A stretch of DNA of 64,000 nt from Mycolicibacterium sediminis (GTDB taxonomy: Bacteria > Actinomycetota > Actinomycetes > Mycobacteriales > Mycobacteriaceae): the NCBI RefSeq assembly GCF_010731735.1, contig NZ_AP022588.1:310001-374000 (forward strand), in the 5' to 3' direction. Shown piece by piece: positions 7,738 to 17,214 of the stretch. The notes below the pieces were generated by a model, which was not told the DNA's origin, made no database searches, and saw nothing but the letters and a program-made list of their open reading frames with translations. Position 1 is the stretch's first letter, and every line of letters starts with the position of its first letter. The translations under genes were made by a program, and so were the position numbers.

Positions 7738-9336
7738 TCAGTCCTTGGTGAGCCGGCCGTCGACCCGGCGCCACAGCGCATCCGGGTTGCCGTCGGCGAT
7801 CTCGCTGGGCAGCAGCCCCTTCGGCACGTCCTGGTAGGCGACGGGACGCAGGAAGCGCTCGATGGCGCGCGCGCCCACCGACGTGGTCCGCGAGTCGGAC
7901 GTCGCCGGGAAGGGGCCGCCGTGCACCTGCGCGTAGCCGACCTCGACGCCGGTGGGCCAGCCGTTGAACAGGATTCGGCCTGCCTTCGTCTCCAGCGTGG
8001 GCAGCAGCGTGGCGGCGGCTTCGTGGTCGGCCTCGTCGGCGTGGACCGTCGCGGTGAGTTGGCCCTCGAGGTTCTCGGCGACCGCCTTGACCTCGTCGGC
8101 GTCGGCGCAGCGGACGATCAGGCTCGAGGATCCGAACACCTCCGCCTGCAGCACCTCCGAACCACTGAAGCGTCCGGCGTCGGTGGTGAACAGCGCGGCC
8201 TGGCACGTACCGCCACCGTCGCCCTCCGCACCGCGGACCACGAGTTCGGCTTCGGCGCCCAGTGATTCGACGCCGGCCGCGTACCGTGCGGCGATGTCGG
8301 AGGTCAGCATCGGCGTGGCGGCGGACTGCTCCAGCGCCTCGCGGGCCGCGGCGACGAACGCGTCGAGACCGGGTCCATCGACGGCGATGACGAGGCCCGG
8401 GTTGGTGCAGAACTGGCCCGACCCCATGGTGAGGGAGCCGACGAAGGCGCGGCCCAGATCGGATCCGCGAGAGGCGAGTGCCCCGTCGAGCAGGAACACC
8501 GGGTTGATCGAACTCATCTCGGCGTACACCGGGATCGGCTCGGGCCGCGCGGCAGCGGCGGCGACGAGTGCCATTCCGCCGGAACGCGATCCGGTGAAGC
8601 CGACGGCCTTGATGCGCGGATCGGTGACCAGTGCGGTACCCAGCGCGGGGCCGTAACCGTAGAGCAGCGAGAACGTGCCCGCGGGCATGCCCTCGGCGGC
8701 GACCGCATCGGCGATGGCCCGGCCCACCAGCTCGGAGGTGCCGGGGTGGGCGTCGTGGGCCTTGACCACCACGGGGCAACCGGCGGCGAGCGCGGAGGCG
8801 GTGTCGCCACCGGCAACCGAGAAGGCCAGCGGGAAGTTGCTCGCGCCGAACACGGCGACGGGGCCCAGCGGGATCGAGCGCTGACGGATGTCCGGTCGGG
8901 GCAGCGGGGCGCGGTCGGGCAGGGCGGGGTCGATGCGGGCACCGGTCCAGCTGCCCTCTCGCAGGACGGCGGCGAACAGCCGGAGCTGGCCGGTGGTGCG
9001 TCCCACCTCACCGGTGATGCGGGCCTGGGGCAGGCCGCTCTCGGCGACGGCGCGGGCGATCAGCGGGGTGGAGATGGCCTCGATGTTCGCGGCGATGGCC
9101 TCGAGGAACCGGGCGCGTCGTTCTGAGGTCGTGGCGCGGTAGGGACCGAAGGCCTCGGCGGCCGCGGCGCACGCGGCGTCGACGTGGGAGTCGTCGCCGT
9201 AGCGGTAGGCGGGTTCCAGCGGGGTCCCGGCCGCGGGGTCGACGCCGCGGATCTCGTCTCCGGTGCCGCTGACGAGCGCGCCGGCGATCAACATCTGCCC
9301 GGTCAGGTCTGTGGTTTCGGCGATGGTTGCGGTCAC
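7738..9336 (-). CDS. 2,5-dioxovalerate (2-oxoglutarate semialdehyde) dehydrogenase
   Basis: 532 aa, NADP-dependent aldehyde dehydrogenase of the AldH/KGSADH branch, last step from glucarate to 2-oxoglutarate. Catalytic Cys is in [10 protein letters not shown] (about residue 307), the general-base Glu in YAEMSSINP, the cofactor loop in GFTGSRSGG, and the substrate-channel segment [15 protein letters not shown] is typical of this branch. GTG start 7 nt after a TAGCGT -10 box suggests a leaderless first gene of the whole minus-strand transcript. Substrate is inferred from the gudD-kdgD neighbours. Confidence 0.9.
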   Translation of the reverse strand: MTATIAETTDLTGQMLIAGALVSGTGDEIRGVDPAAGTPLEPAYRYGDDSHVDAACAAAAEAFGPYRATTSERRARFLEAIAANIEAISTPLIARAVAESGLPQARITGEVGRTTGQLRLFAAVLREGSWTGARIDPALPDRAPLPRPDIRQRSIPLGPVAVFGASNFPLAFSVAGGDTASALAAGCPVVVKAHDAHPGTSELVGRAIADAVAAEGMPAGTFSLLYGYGPALGTALVTDPRIKAVGFTGSRSGGMALVAAAAARPEPIPVYAEMSSINPVFLLDGALASRGSDLGRAFVGSLTMGSGQFCTNPGLVIAVDGPGLDAFVAAAREALEQSAATPMLTSDIAARYAAGVESLGAEAELVVRGAEGDGGGTCQAALFTTDAGRFSGSEVLQAEVFGSSSLIVRCADADEVKAVAENLEGQLTATVHADEADHEAAATLLPTLETKAGRILFNGWPTGVEVGYAQVHGGPFPATSDSRTTSVGARAIERFLRPVAYQDVPKGLLPSEIADGNPDALWRRVDGRLTKD

Positions 9337-9343
9337 GCAGCCA

Positions 9344-9349
9344 ACGCTA
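9344..9349 (-). promoter_or_regulatory. -10 box of the glucarate/purine transcript
   Basis: TAGCGT on the minus strand, 7 nt before the GTG of the aldehyde dehydrogenase. Spacing fits a leaderless mycobacterial transcript whose +1 is the start codon. No clear -35 is seen. Confidence 0.5.
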
Positions 9350-9415
9350 AGGCCCCGACCGATTCATGTCCAAGACCGATTTGGCCTCGACTGATACCCG
9401 CCTTGAATAGGTAGC

Positions 9416-9811
9416 TCAGGCGCTCTTGCGGTCCCGATCGGCCAGCAGGCGCAACACGTCCCGACCGAGTTTCCGCAGGTCGTCAGCGTCGACGGCCGTT
9501 CCCGGGATCAGCGCGACGCCGTCGGCCACACCCGCGGAGTCGATGTCCGCGATCAGTCCCGTCAGGCCGGCGACCGTGCCCGCGTAGTGCACGGTCTCCC
9601 CCGACGTCCCCACCCGGTAGTCGCCGGGAACCACGACGGCGAGGTCGAGGATCACCGCGACGTCGTGGGCGTCGGCGTGGATCATCGCCGTCCGCCGCAT
9701 CGCGCGCTGGAGGTCGGGCGCGGACAACCGCACCACGGGTCCACCACCCGACGTCAGCTCGCTGAGGTCGTCGACGTCGTCACCTGTCTGATCTGCCACG
9801 AAGAGCCGCAC
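9416..9811 (-). CDS. Conserved hypothetical protein
   Basis: 131 aa from GTG 9811; I do not recognise a family. It starts VRLFVADQTGDDVDDL, has a middle hydrophobic strand (DVAVILDLAVVV) and ends with a basic, Arg-rich helix. No signal peptide or transmembrane segment is visible; it looks like a small soluble alpha/beta protein. The GTG is favoured over the upstream ATG (9850) because a TAGCGT box lies 7 nt before it, the same arrangement as at the aldehyde dehydrogenase. It is divergent from the NRPS gene. Confidence 0.6.
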   Translation of the reverse strand: MRLFVADQTGDDVDDLSELTSGGGPVVRLSAPDLQRAMRRTAMIHADAHDVAVILDLAVVVPGDYRVGTSGETVHYAGTVAGLTGLIADIDSAGVADGVALIPGTAVDADDLRKLGRDVLRLLADRDRKSA

Positions 9812-9818
9812 GGTCGCG

Positions 9819-9824
9819 ACGCTA
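9819..9824 (-). promoter_or_regulatory. -10 box of the hypothetical gene
   Basis: TAGCGT, 7 nt before GTG 9811 on the minus strand; identical hexamer and spacing to the box at 9344-9349. It supports the internal GTG as the start. Confidence 0.45.
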
Positions 9825-9944
9825 AGCGCGTGCCGGCCGTGGCGCCACACTTGCGATCAGGCAGAGTCCAGAGGTATCGATCGCCTCGGCTACGAGGTGG
9901 TCACACCACCGTGCGGCGCCGACGGAGACCGGCCGCACCCTGAG

Positions 9945-9950
9945 TAGTTT
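9945..9950 (+). promoter_or_regulatory. -10 box of the NRPS operon
   Basis: TAGTTT, 6 nt before the GTG at 9957, with no Shine-Dalgarno between them; consistent with a leaderless transcript. Confidence 0.45.
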
Positions 9951-9956
9951 GTACGC

Positions 9957-12900
9957 GTGACAGCGGACGCGAGGGGCGAGGGCATTTCAGCGCAGGACGG
10001 CCACGACGATCACCGTGGGGAACCGGCACCCGGCGTCCCCGCCCAGTACCTTCTGTCCGACGCGGCGCCGGAACCACGCACGCTGATCGACATCCTGCAC
10101 GACACCGCGCTGCGCCACCCCGACTCACCCGCCCTCGACGACGGGGACGTACAGCTCACCTACGCCGAACTCATCGCCGACATCGTGGAGAGCGTCGAGT
10201 GGCTCGCGAGCCGCGGGATCGGCCGCGGCGACCGCATCGGCATCCGCATGCCGTCCGGCAGCTACGCGCTGTACGTCGCGATCCTCTCGACGCTGGCCGC
10301 GGGTGCCGCGTACGTACCGGTCGACGCCGACGATCCCGACGAGCGCGCCGCGCTGGTGTTCGGCGAGGCCGGCGTCGTCGGCGTCATCACCGAGCAGGGC
10401 CTGGTCCGTGGGCACGGCTCGTCGCGCGGCTGGCGCGCGGGCCCACCGATGATCCGCGACGACGCGTGGATCATCTTCACCTCGGGTTCCACCGGCACGC
10501 CGAAGGGCGTCGCCGTCACCCACCGCAACGCGGCGGCGTTCGTCGACGCCGAGGCCCGGGTCTTCCTCCGGGACAATCCGCTCGGACCCGGCGACCGGGT
10601 GCTGGCCGGGCTGTCCGTCGCCTTCGACGCGTCGTGCGAGGAGATGTGGCTCGCGTGGCGGCACGGCGCCTGTCTGGTGCCCGCGCCCCGATCGCTGGTG
10701 CGCAGCGGCATGGACCTCGGCCCGTGGCTCGTCTCGCGCGACATCACCGTGGTGTCGACGGTGCCGACCCTCGCCGCGCTGTGGCCCGCCGAGGCACTGG
10801 AGGCCGTGCGGCTGCTCATCTTCGGTGGCGAGGCGTGCCCGCCCGAACTCGGCGAGCGGCTCGCGGTGGACGGCCGGGAGGTCTGGAACACCTACGGGCC
10901 GACCGAGGCGACCGTCGTGGCGTGCGCCGCGCCGCTGGACGGCAAGGGGCCGGTCAGCATCGGTCTGCCGCTGCCCGGCTGGGACCTCGCGGTCGTCGAC
11001 GCGGACGGGATCCCCGTGGGGCTCGGCGACATCGGCGAACTCGTCATCGGCGGCGTGGGCCTGGCCCGCTACCTCGACCCGGAGAAGGACGCCGAGAAGT
11101 ACGCGCCGATGCCCACGCTGGGGTGGCCTCGGGCCTACCGCAGCGGCGACCTGGTCCGGCTCGAGTCCGACGGCCTCTACTTCCAGGGCCGCGCCGACGA
11201 CCAGGTGAAGGTCGGCGGACGCCGCATCGAACTCGGCGAGGTGGACTCCGCGCTGGTCAACCTGCCCGGGGTGAGCGGTGGCGCCGCCGCCGTGCGCCGC
11301 ACCGCCAGCGGCACCCCCCTGCTCGTCGGCTACGTCGCCAGCGCGGACCCCGCGTTCGACGTCGGCGCGGCGCGTCTCGCGCTGGCCGAGTCGCTGCCCG
11401 CCGCCCTGGTCCCCCGGCTGGTGCTCGTCGACGAACTGCCCACCCGCACGTCGGGCAAGGTCGATCGCAACGCGCTGCCCTGGCCCGTCGACGGTGACGA
11501 CGCCGCCGACGACCCCAACCTCGCGGGAACCACCGGCTGGCTGGCGGGGCTGTGGCGCGACGTGCTGGGCGCCCCCATCGACGGACCGGAGGCCGACTTC
11601 TTCGCCCTCGGCGGGGGCTCGCTGTCCGCCGCCCAGCTGGTCGCCGCGCTGCGGGCCCGCTACCCGGAGGTCACGGTCGCCGACCTCTACGACCACCCCC
11701 GGCTCGGCTCACTCGCCGGTTACCTCGACGAACTCGACCCGCCCACCGAGGTCGAGACCAGGACGGTGACCCCGGTCCCGCGAGCCACCCAGGTGGCCCA
11801 GGTGGCGCTGTCGCTGCCGCTCGCGATGCTGACCGGCGCCCAGTGGGTCGTGTGGCTCGCCCTGCTCAACAACCTCGCCGCCAAATACGACCTGCTGTCG
11901 TGGGCCGTCCCCGTCAGCTGGTGGTGGGTGATCGCGGGCTTCCTGCTCTTCGTCACCCCGCCCGGCCGGATGGGCATCGCGGTGCTCGGCGCGCGGATGC
12001 TCATCGGCGCCCTCGAACCGGGGACGTACCGACGCGGCGGATCGGTGCACCTGCGGATCTGGCTGGCCGAACGCCTCGGCGAGGCCAGCGGCGCCGAGAA
12101 CCAGGCCGGAGCACCGTGGCTGGTCTACTACGCCCGCGCGCTCGGGAACCAGGTCGGCAAGGGCGTCGACCTGCACTCCGCGCCGCCCGTCACCGGCATG
12201 CTCACCCTCGGTCACCGGTGCTCGATCGAGCCCGAGGTGGATCTGACCGGGCACTGGATCGACGGCGACCTGCTGCACGTCGGCCGCATCGAGGTCGGCA
12301 ACGACGCCACCATCGGCGCGCGGACCACGCTGCTGCCCGGGGCCGTCATCGGCAAGAACGCCGACGTCGCACCCGGCTCCGGCGTCGTCGGCAAGGTCAA
12401 GGCCAAGCAGTACTGGAAGGGCTCGCCCGCGATGAAGTCGGGCAAGGCCCGTCACCCGTGGCCCGACGAGCGGCCGAGCCGCGCGCCGATCTGGGTGGCG
12501 ATGTACGGCGTCACGTCGGTCCTCCTCGGCGGCATCCCCCTGGTCGCGCTCGCCGCAGGCCTCGCCGTCATCGGCTGGGGTATCCGTGACACCGCCTCGC
12601 TGGGCGAGGCGATCCTGCCCGCCCTGGCCTGGACGCCGGTCGCCACCCTGGCCGCGGTCGTGGTCTACGCCGCCGCCACCGTCCTCGGCGTCCGCCTGCT
12701 CTCGCTCGGCCTGCACGAGGGCTACCACCCGGTGCGCAGCCGGGTCGGCTGGCAGCTGTGGGCCACCGAGCGGCTGATGGACGCGGCGCGCAACTACCTG
12801 TTCCCGATCTACGCCAGCCTGCTGACGCCGTCGTGGCTGCGTCTGCTCGGGGCGACGGTGGGCAAGGGCACCGAGATCTCGACGGCACTGCTGACGCCGA

Positions 12901-13916
12901 AGTTCACCGTCGTCGAGGACGGCGCCTTCCTCGCCGACGACACCATGGTGGCCTCCTACGAGTTGGGCGGCGGCTGGATCCACGTGGCGAAGGCGACGGT
13001 CGGCAAGCGCGCCTTCCTCGGCAACTCCGGCATCACCCAGCCAGGCCGACGCGTCCCCGACGACGGTCTCGTGGCGGTGCTGAGCGCCACGCCGCACAAG
13101 GCGAAGGCCGGCAGCTCCTGGCTGGGCAGCCCACCGATCCGCCTGCGCCGCCAACCGACCGCGGCCGACGCACTACGGACGTTCGACCCGTCGCCGCGGC
13201 TCAAGGTGCTGCGTGGCCTCGTCGAGACGTGCCGGGTGATACCGCTGATCGTCACGTTCGGCATCGGCGTGGGCGTCCTCGCCGCACTGCAGTACCTGGC
13301 CGACGTCGGCTACGGCTGGGCACTACTGGGCGGCGGGCTGGTCCTGCTGATCGCCGGCGCCGTTGCGGGCGCCATCGCCGTCGTGGCCAAGTGGTCCTGG
13401 GTGGGACGGATCGACGCGATCGAACACCCGCTGTGGTCGTCGTTCGTGTGGCGCAACGAGGTGTCGGACACGTTCGTGGAATCCGTTGCGGCACCGTGGT
13501 TCGCCCGGGCGGCCAGCGGGACGCCGGTGATGAACCTGTGGCTGCGGGCGCTGGGCGCGAAGATCGGACGCGGCGTGTGGTGTGAGACGTACTGGCTGCC
13601 CGAGGCGGACCTCGTGACGCTCGGCGAGGGCGCCACCGTCAACCGGGGCTGCGTCGTGCAGACCCACCTCTTCCACGACCGAATCATGCGAATGGACACC
13701 GTGGTGGTCGAGAACGGCGGCACCCTCGGTCCGCACTGCGTCGCGCTGCCCGCGGCGAAGATCGGTGCGGGCGCCACCGTGGGCCCGGCGTCGCTGGTGA
13801 TGCGCGGCGACGAGGTGCCCGCGTCGACCCGCTGGCAGGGCAATCCCATCGCGCCGTGGAACCCGGTGCGCAAGAAGCGTGGTCAGCGGACTGCCAAGAA
13901 GAAGTCGGCGGCGTGA
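9957..13916 (+). CDS. Pls/PosA-family membrane non-ribosomal peptide synthetase
   Basis: 1319 aa. Order of domains: AMP-binding adenylation domain (about 45-510; core motif FTSGSTGTPKGV near 175-187, TYGPTEATV near 315), a carrier domain with the phosphopantetheine Ser in FFALGGGSLSAAQ (near 545), then membrane segments interleaved with three left-handed beta-helix (hexapeptide) regions near 755-810, 960-1030 and 1200-1290 (for example TIGARTTLLPGAVIG). This is the layout of the poly-amino-acid synthetase family (epsilon-polylysine Pls type) with the NRPS-terminal domain; there is no classic condensation or thioesterase domain. It ends in a basic tail (KKRGQRTAKKKS). The amino acid used cannot be read with confidence. 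The stop overlaps the M1 peptidase ATG by 1 nt. Confidence 0.88.
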   Translation: MTADARGEGISAQDGHDDHRGEPAPGVPAQYLLSDAAPEPRTLIDILHDTALRHPDSPALDDGDVQLTYAELIADIVESVEWLASRGIGRGDRIGIRMPSGSYALYVAILSTLAAGAAYVPVDADDPDERAALVFGEAGVVGVITEQGLVRGHGSSRGWRAGPPMIRDDAWIIFTSGSTGTPKGVAVTHRNAAAFVDAEARVFLRDNPLGPGDRVLAGLSVAFDASCEEMWLAWRHGACLVPAPRSLVRSGMDLGPWLVSRDITVVSTVPTLAALWPAEALEAVRLLIFGGEACPPELGERLAVDGREVWNTYGPTEATVVACAAPLDGKGPVSIGLPLPGWDLAVVDADGIPVGLGDIGELVIGGVGLARYLDPEKDAEKYAPMPTLGWPRAYRSGDLVRLESDGLYFQGRADDQVKVGGRRIELGEVDSALVNLPGVSGGAAAVRRTASGTPLLVGYVASADPAFDVGAARLALAESLPAALVPRLVLVDELPTRTSGKVDRNALPWPVDGDDAADDPNLAGTTGWLAGLWRDVLGAPIDGPEADFFALGGGSLSAAQLVAALRARYPEVTVADLYDHPRLGSLAGYLDELDPPTEVETRTVTPVPRATQVAQVALSLPLAMLTGAQWVVWLALLNNLAAKYDLLSWAVPVSWWWVIAGFLLFVTPPGRMGIAVLGARMLIGALEPGTYRRGGSVHLRIWLAERLGEASGAENQAGAPWLVYYARALGNQVGKGVDLHSAPPVTGMLTLGHRCSIEPEVDLTGHWIDGDLLHVGRIEVGNDATIGARTTLLPGAVIGKNADVAPGSGVVGKVKAKQYWKGSPAMKSGKARHPWPDERPSRAPIWVAMYGVTSVLLGGIPLVALAAGLAVIGWGIRDTASLGEAILPALAWTPVATLAAVVVYAAATVLGVRLLSLGLHEGYHPVRSRVGWQLWATERLMDAARNYLFPIYASLLTPSWLRLLGATVGKGTEISTALLTPKFTVVEDGAFLADDTMVASYELGGGWIHVAKATVGKRAFLGNSGITQPGRRVPDDGLVAVLSATPHKAKAGSSWLGSPPIRLRRQPTAADALRTFDPSPRLKVLRGLVETCRVIPLIVTFGIGVGVLAALQYLADVGYGWALLGGGLVLLIAGAVAGAIAVVAKWSWVGRIDAIEHPLWSSFVWRNEVSDTFVESVAAPWFARAASGTPVMNLWLRALGAKIGRGVWCETYWLPEADLVTLGEGATVNRGCVVQTHLFHDRIMRMDTVVVENGGTLGPHCVALPAAKIGAGATVGPASLVMRGDEVPASTRWQGNPIAPWNPVRKKRGQRTAKKKSAA

Positions 13917-15226
13917 TGCGCCACAAGCACCCCGTCATCGACCCCTACATCCCCGGCAACGGCAACTTCGGCTACCGGGTGTCGCGGTACGAGCTGGACC
14001 TCGAATACAAGGTCAACTCCAACCGGCTGTCGGGCAGCGCCACGATCACCGCGGCAACCCTGGCGTCGCTGAAGACCTTCAGCCTCGACCTGTCCCATGC
14101 ACTGTCGGTGTCGAAGGTGTCGGTGAACGGCAGGCGTCCCGAGTCGTTCCGCACCTCGCACGACAAGCTGCACGTCACGCTGGCGACGGCGCTGCCCGCC
14201 GGCGCCGCGCTGAAGATCGACGTGCGGTACGCGGGCAACCCCCGTCCGCTTCGATCACTATGGGGTTCAGTCGGATTCGAGGAGCTGACCAACGGCGCGC
14301 TGGTGGCGGGGCAACCCAACGGCGCCGCGTCGTGGTTCCCCTGCGACGACCACCCGAGCAGCAAGGCCAGCTACCGCATCGCGATCAGCACCGACAACCC
14401 GTACCGCGCGATCGCCAACGGGGAGTTGACGTCCAAGCGCACGCGCGCGGCCATGACGACGTGGACCTACGAGCAGCCGGAGCCCACCTCGACCTATCTG
14501 GTGACCCTCCAGATCGGTGTCTACGACTCGCACCGCATGGCCAAGACACCGGTGCCGATGACGGCGGTCCTGCCGGCACGGCTGCGGCACCACTTCGACC
14601 ACGACTTCGCCCACCAGCCACAGATGATGAAGCTCTTCGTCAAGCTGTTCGGGCAGTACCCGCTGGCCAACGGCTACACCGTGGTGGTCACCGACGACGA
14701 CCTCGAAATCCCCCTGGAGGCACAGGGCATCTCGATCTTCGGGGCCAACCACTGCGACGGCAAGCGCACGGCCGAGCGGCTGATCGCGCACGAACTCGCC
14801 CATCAGTGGTTCGGCAACTCTGTGACGGTGCGGCGCTGGCGCGACATCTGGCTACACGAGGGCTTCGCCTGCTATGCCGAGTGGCTGTGGTCGGAGGGGT
14901 CGGGCGGCCGCAGCGCCGACCACTGGGCCAAGCATTATCACCACCGCCTGGCGTCGTCGCCGCAGGACCTCGTCCTCGCCGACCCCGGCGCACGCGACAT
15001 GTTCGACGACCGGGTCTACAAGCGCGGCGCCATCACGCTGCACGTCCTGCGACGCACCATCGGCGACGACGCCTTCTTCGACCTGCTCCGGGACTGGACC
15101 GCGCGCTACCGCCAATCCACCGCCGTCACCGACGACTTCACCGGTTTGGCGGCGAACTACGCGGACTCCTCGCTGCGTCCGCTCTGGCAGGCCTGGCTGT
15201 ACTCCACCGAGCTGCCGGACCTGTGA
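13916..15226 (+). CDS. M1-family zinc metallopeptidase
   Basis: 436 aa. N-terminal beta-sandwich, then the zinc site HELAHQWFG (about 289-297) with the third ligand Glu in WLHEGFACYAEW 18 residues on. The usual exopeptidase GAMEN is replaced by PLEAQGISIF, a variant seen in short actinobacterial M1 enzymes. It lacks the long C-terminal helical domain of PepN (family members are often 850 aa), and no signal peptide is visible, so it is probably cytosolic. The ATG at 13916 overlaps the NRPS stop by one base and the gene overlaps the next by 4 nt. Longer starts upstream in frame lie inside the NRPS gene. Confidence 0.88.
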   Translation: MRHKHPVIDPYIPGNGNFGYRVSRYELDLEYKVNSNRLSGSATITAATLASLKTFSLDLSHALSVSKVSVNGRRPESFRTSHDKLHVTLATALPAGAALKIDVRYAGNPRPLRSLWGSVGFEELTNGALVAGQPNGAASWFPCDDHPSSKASYRIAISTDNPYRAIANGELTSKRTRAAMTTWTYEQPEPTSTYLVTLQIGVYDSHRMAKTPVPMTAVLPARLRHHFDHDFAHQPQMMKLFVKLFGQYPLANGYTVVVTDDDLEIPLEAQGISIFGANHCDGKRTAERLIAHELAHQWFGNSVTVRRWRDIWLHEGFACYAEWLWSEGSGGRSADHWAKHYHHRLASSPQDLVLADPGARDMFDDRVYKRGAITLHVLRRTIGDDAFFDLLRDWTARYRQSTAVTDDFTGLAANYADSSLRPLWQAWLYSTELPDL

Positions 15227-16479
15227 CCGACGCCGTCTCCCCCGTCCCGACGCAGGGCCCCACCACCAGGAGCAGCGTCATACGGGTGGGCACGGCGACG
15301 ATCGTCAGCGCGATCTGCGGCTACGCCGTCCTCTACCTGGCCGCGCGCGACCTCGAACCGGCGGGCTTCTCCGTGTTCGCCGTGTTCTGGGGCGCGTTCG
15401 GGCTGCTCGCCGGCGCGGCGAACGGGCTGCTGCAGGAGTCCACCCGCGAGGTGCGCGAGGTGCAGCTCGCACCGCTCAATTCCGCTGAGCCGCACACCAA
15501 TCCGCTGCGGATCGCGCTGCTCGTCAGCGTCGTCGCCGCCGTCGCCGTCGTCGGCACCGCACCGCTGTGGTCGGGCCACGTGTTCTCCGAGTCCCGATGG
15601 TTGAGCGTTGCGCTGCTCGCCGCGGGCATCGCCGGGTTCTGCGTGCACGCCACGCTGCTCGGCGTGCTGGCGGGGGTGGACCGGTGGGGGCAGTACGGCA
15701 CCTTGATTGTCGGTGATGCGACGGGCCGCGTCGTGGTGGCGCTCGCGACGTTCCTGATCGGCTGGGGGCTCGTCGGCTACCTGTGGGCGACGGTCGCCGG
15801 ATCGATGGCGTGGCTGGTCCTGCTGCTGGCCTCGCCGGCGACGCGCACCGCGGCCCGGTTGACGACGCCCGGGACGGTGGGCTCGTTCCTGCGCGGCGCA
15901 TCGCACTCGATCGCCGCGGCCGGTGCCAGCGCCATCCTGGTGATGGGGTTCCCGGTACTGCTGAAGGCGACGTCGGTCGACCTCGGCGCGGCAGGCGGCG
16001 TCGTGATCCTGGCCGTGACGCTGACCCGCGCCCCGCTGCTGGTGCCGCTGACCGCGATGCAGGGCAACCTCATCGCCCACTTCGTCGATCAGCGCGACGC
16101 CCGGCTCCGCGCGCTCGTCATGCCGGCGGTCATCGTCTGCGGCCTGGGTGCGCTGGCCGTGCTGGTCGCCGGCCTGGCCGGACCGTGGCTGCTGCGGTTC
16201 GCGTTCGGCCCCCAATACGAGGCGGGTGGCGGGCTGCTGGCCTGGTTTACCGCCGCCGCGATCGCGATCGCCCTGCTGACCCTCACCGGCGCCGCGACGG
16301 TCGCGGCGGCACTGCACCGCGCGTACGCCGCGGGGTGGATCGGCGCGACGCTCGCGTCGGCGCTGCTGCTCCTGCTCCCGCTGAGCCTGGAGGACCGGAC
16401 GATCGTCGCGCTGATGTGCGGGCCGATCGTGGGAATCGTCGTCCACCTGGTCGCGCTGCGCAGGGTTCCTGCAGCGTGA
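15223..16479 (+). CDS. Wzx/MATE-like polysaccharide flippase, Rv3630-like membrane protein
   Basis: 418 aa, almost wholly hydrophobic with about 12 transmembrane helices, in the style of polysaccharide-export flippases (pfam Polysacc_synt fold). GTG start overlaps the M1 peptidase stop (GTGA). Position before ppgS and the DUF2304 gene matches M. tuberculosis Rv3630. It may move a lipid-linked sugar or another lipid-linked product across the membrane; the substrate is not known. A polar insert SAEPHTNP near residue 87 separates early helices. Confidence 0.75.
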   Translation: MTDAVSPVPTQGPTTRSSVIRVGTATIVSAICGYAVLYLAARDLEPAGFSVFAVFWGAFGLLAGAANGLLQESTREVREVQLAPLNSAEPHTNPLRIALLVSVVAAVAVVGTAPLWSGHVFSESRWLSVALLAAGIAGFCVHATLLGVLAGVDRWGQYGTLIVGDATGRVVVALATFLIGWGLVGYLWATVAGSMAWLVLLLASPATRTAARLTTPGTVGSFLRGASHSIAAAGASAILVMGFPVLLKATSVDLGAAGGVVILAVTLTRAPLLVPLTAMQGNLIAHFVDQRDARLRALVMPAVIVCGLGALAVLVAGLAGPWLLRFAFGPQYEAGGGLLAWFTAAAIAIALLTLTGAATVAAALHRAYAAGWIGATLASALLLLLPLSLEDRTIVALMCGPIVGIVVHLVALRRVPAA

Positions 16480-16484
16480 CGGTG

Positions 16485-16490
16485 TAGTTT
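16485..16490 (+). promoter_or_regulatory. Possible -10 box before ppgS
   Basis: TAGTTT, same hexamer as the NRPS promoter, 13 nt before the ATG; would give a leader of only a few bases. Position lies just after the flippase stop, so ppgS may have its own promoter as well as readthrough. Confidence 0.3.
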
Positions 16491-16503
16491 GGCTGCCATC
16501 GAC

Positions 16504-17214
16504 ATGCCTGACAGTGCCCATTTCGACGCCTACCGCGACGTCTGGATCGTGATCCCCGCCTTCACCGAGGCGAGTGTGATCGCAGGCGTCGTCACCGACG
16601 TCCGAGCGGTGTTCCCGAACGTCGTCGTGGTCGACGACGGCAGCCCCGACGACACCGGAGACCGCGCTCACGCGGCGGGCGCCCACGTCGTCAAGCATCC
16701 GGTGAACCTCGGCCAGGGCGCGGCGATCCAGACCGGCGTCGAGTACGCGCGCAGCCGTCCCGGCGCCGCGGTGTTCGCCACGTTCGACGCCGACGGCCAG
16801 CATCGGGTCAAGGACGTCATGCGGATGATCGACCGGCTGACCGCGGAGAACCTCGACATCGTGGTCGGCACGCGATTCGGTGGCCAGGTGTCCGAGCGGA
16901 TGCCGGCGATGCGCCGCGTGCTGTTCCCGATCATCGCCAAGCTCAGCCCCGCGAGCCGCAAGCTCGGACTGACCGACGCCCACAACGGTCTGCGCGTCTT
17001 CAACCGGACCGTCGCGGACTCGCTGAACATCACGATGAACGGCATGAGCCACGCCAGCGAGTTCATCTCGCTGATGGTCGAGAACCACTGGCGGGTGGGC
17101 GAGGAACCGGTCGAGATCCTCTACACCGACTACTCGATGTCGAAGGGCCAGCCACTGGTCAACGGCGTCAACATCGTCTTCGATGGGCTGCTGCGCGGAA
17201 GGATGCGCCGATGA
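16504..17214 (+). CDS. ppgS: Polyprenyl-phosphate GalNAc synthase-like GT2 glycosyltransferase
   Basis: 236 aa GT-A family 2 enzyme without transmembrane segments. The nucleotide site is VVDDGSPDDTGDRA (43-56) and the DxD-like motif TFDADGQH (93-100). By synteny it is the orthologue of Rv3631 (PpgS), which loads GalNAc on polyprenyl phosphate to supply the galactosamine substituent of arabinogalactan. The next gene, overlapping by 4 nt, is the DUF2304 partner, as in M. tuberculosis. I chose the ATG; a TTG 15 nt upstream is also open. Confidence 0.85.
   Translation: MPDSAHFDAYRDVWIVIPAFTEASVIAGVVTDVRAVFPNVVVVDDGSPDDTGDRAHAAGAHVVKHPVNLGQGAAIQTGVEYARSRPGAAVFATFDADGQHRVKDVMRMIDRLTAENLDIVVGTRFGGQVSERMPAMRRVLFPIIAKLSPASRKLGLTDAHNGLRVFNRTVADSLNITMNGMSHASEFISLMVENHWRVGEEPVEILYTDYSMSKGQPLVNGVNIVFDGLLRGRMRR

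Noticed and set aside
6746..8779. 677-codon version of KdgD
   Set aside because: N-terminal half is a shadow of the aldehyde dehydrogenase; AAGGAG precedes ATG 7687.
13879..15222. Long upstream extension of the flippase frame
   Set aside because: It runs through the M1 peptidase in another frame; the GTG at 15223 with GTGA overlap is the real start.
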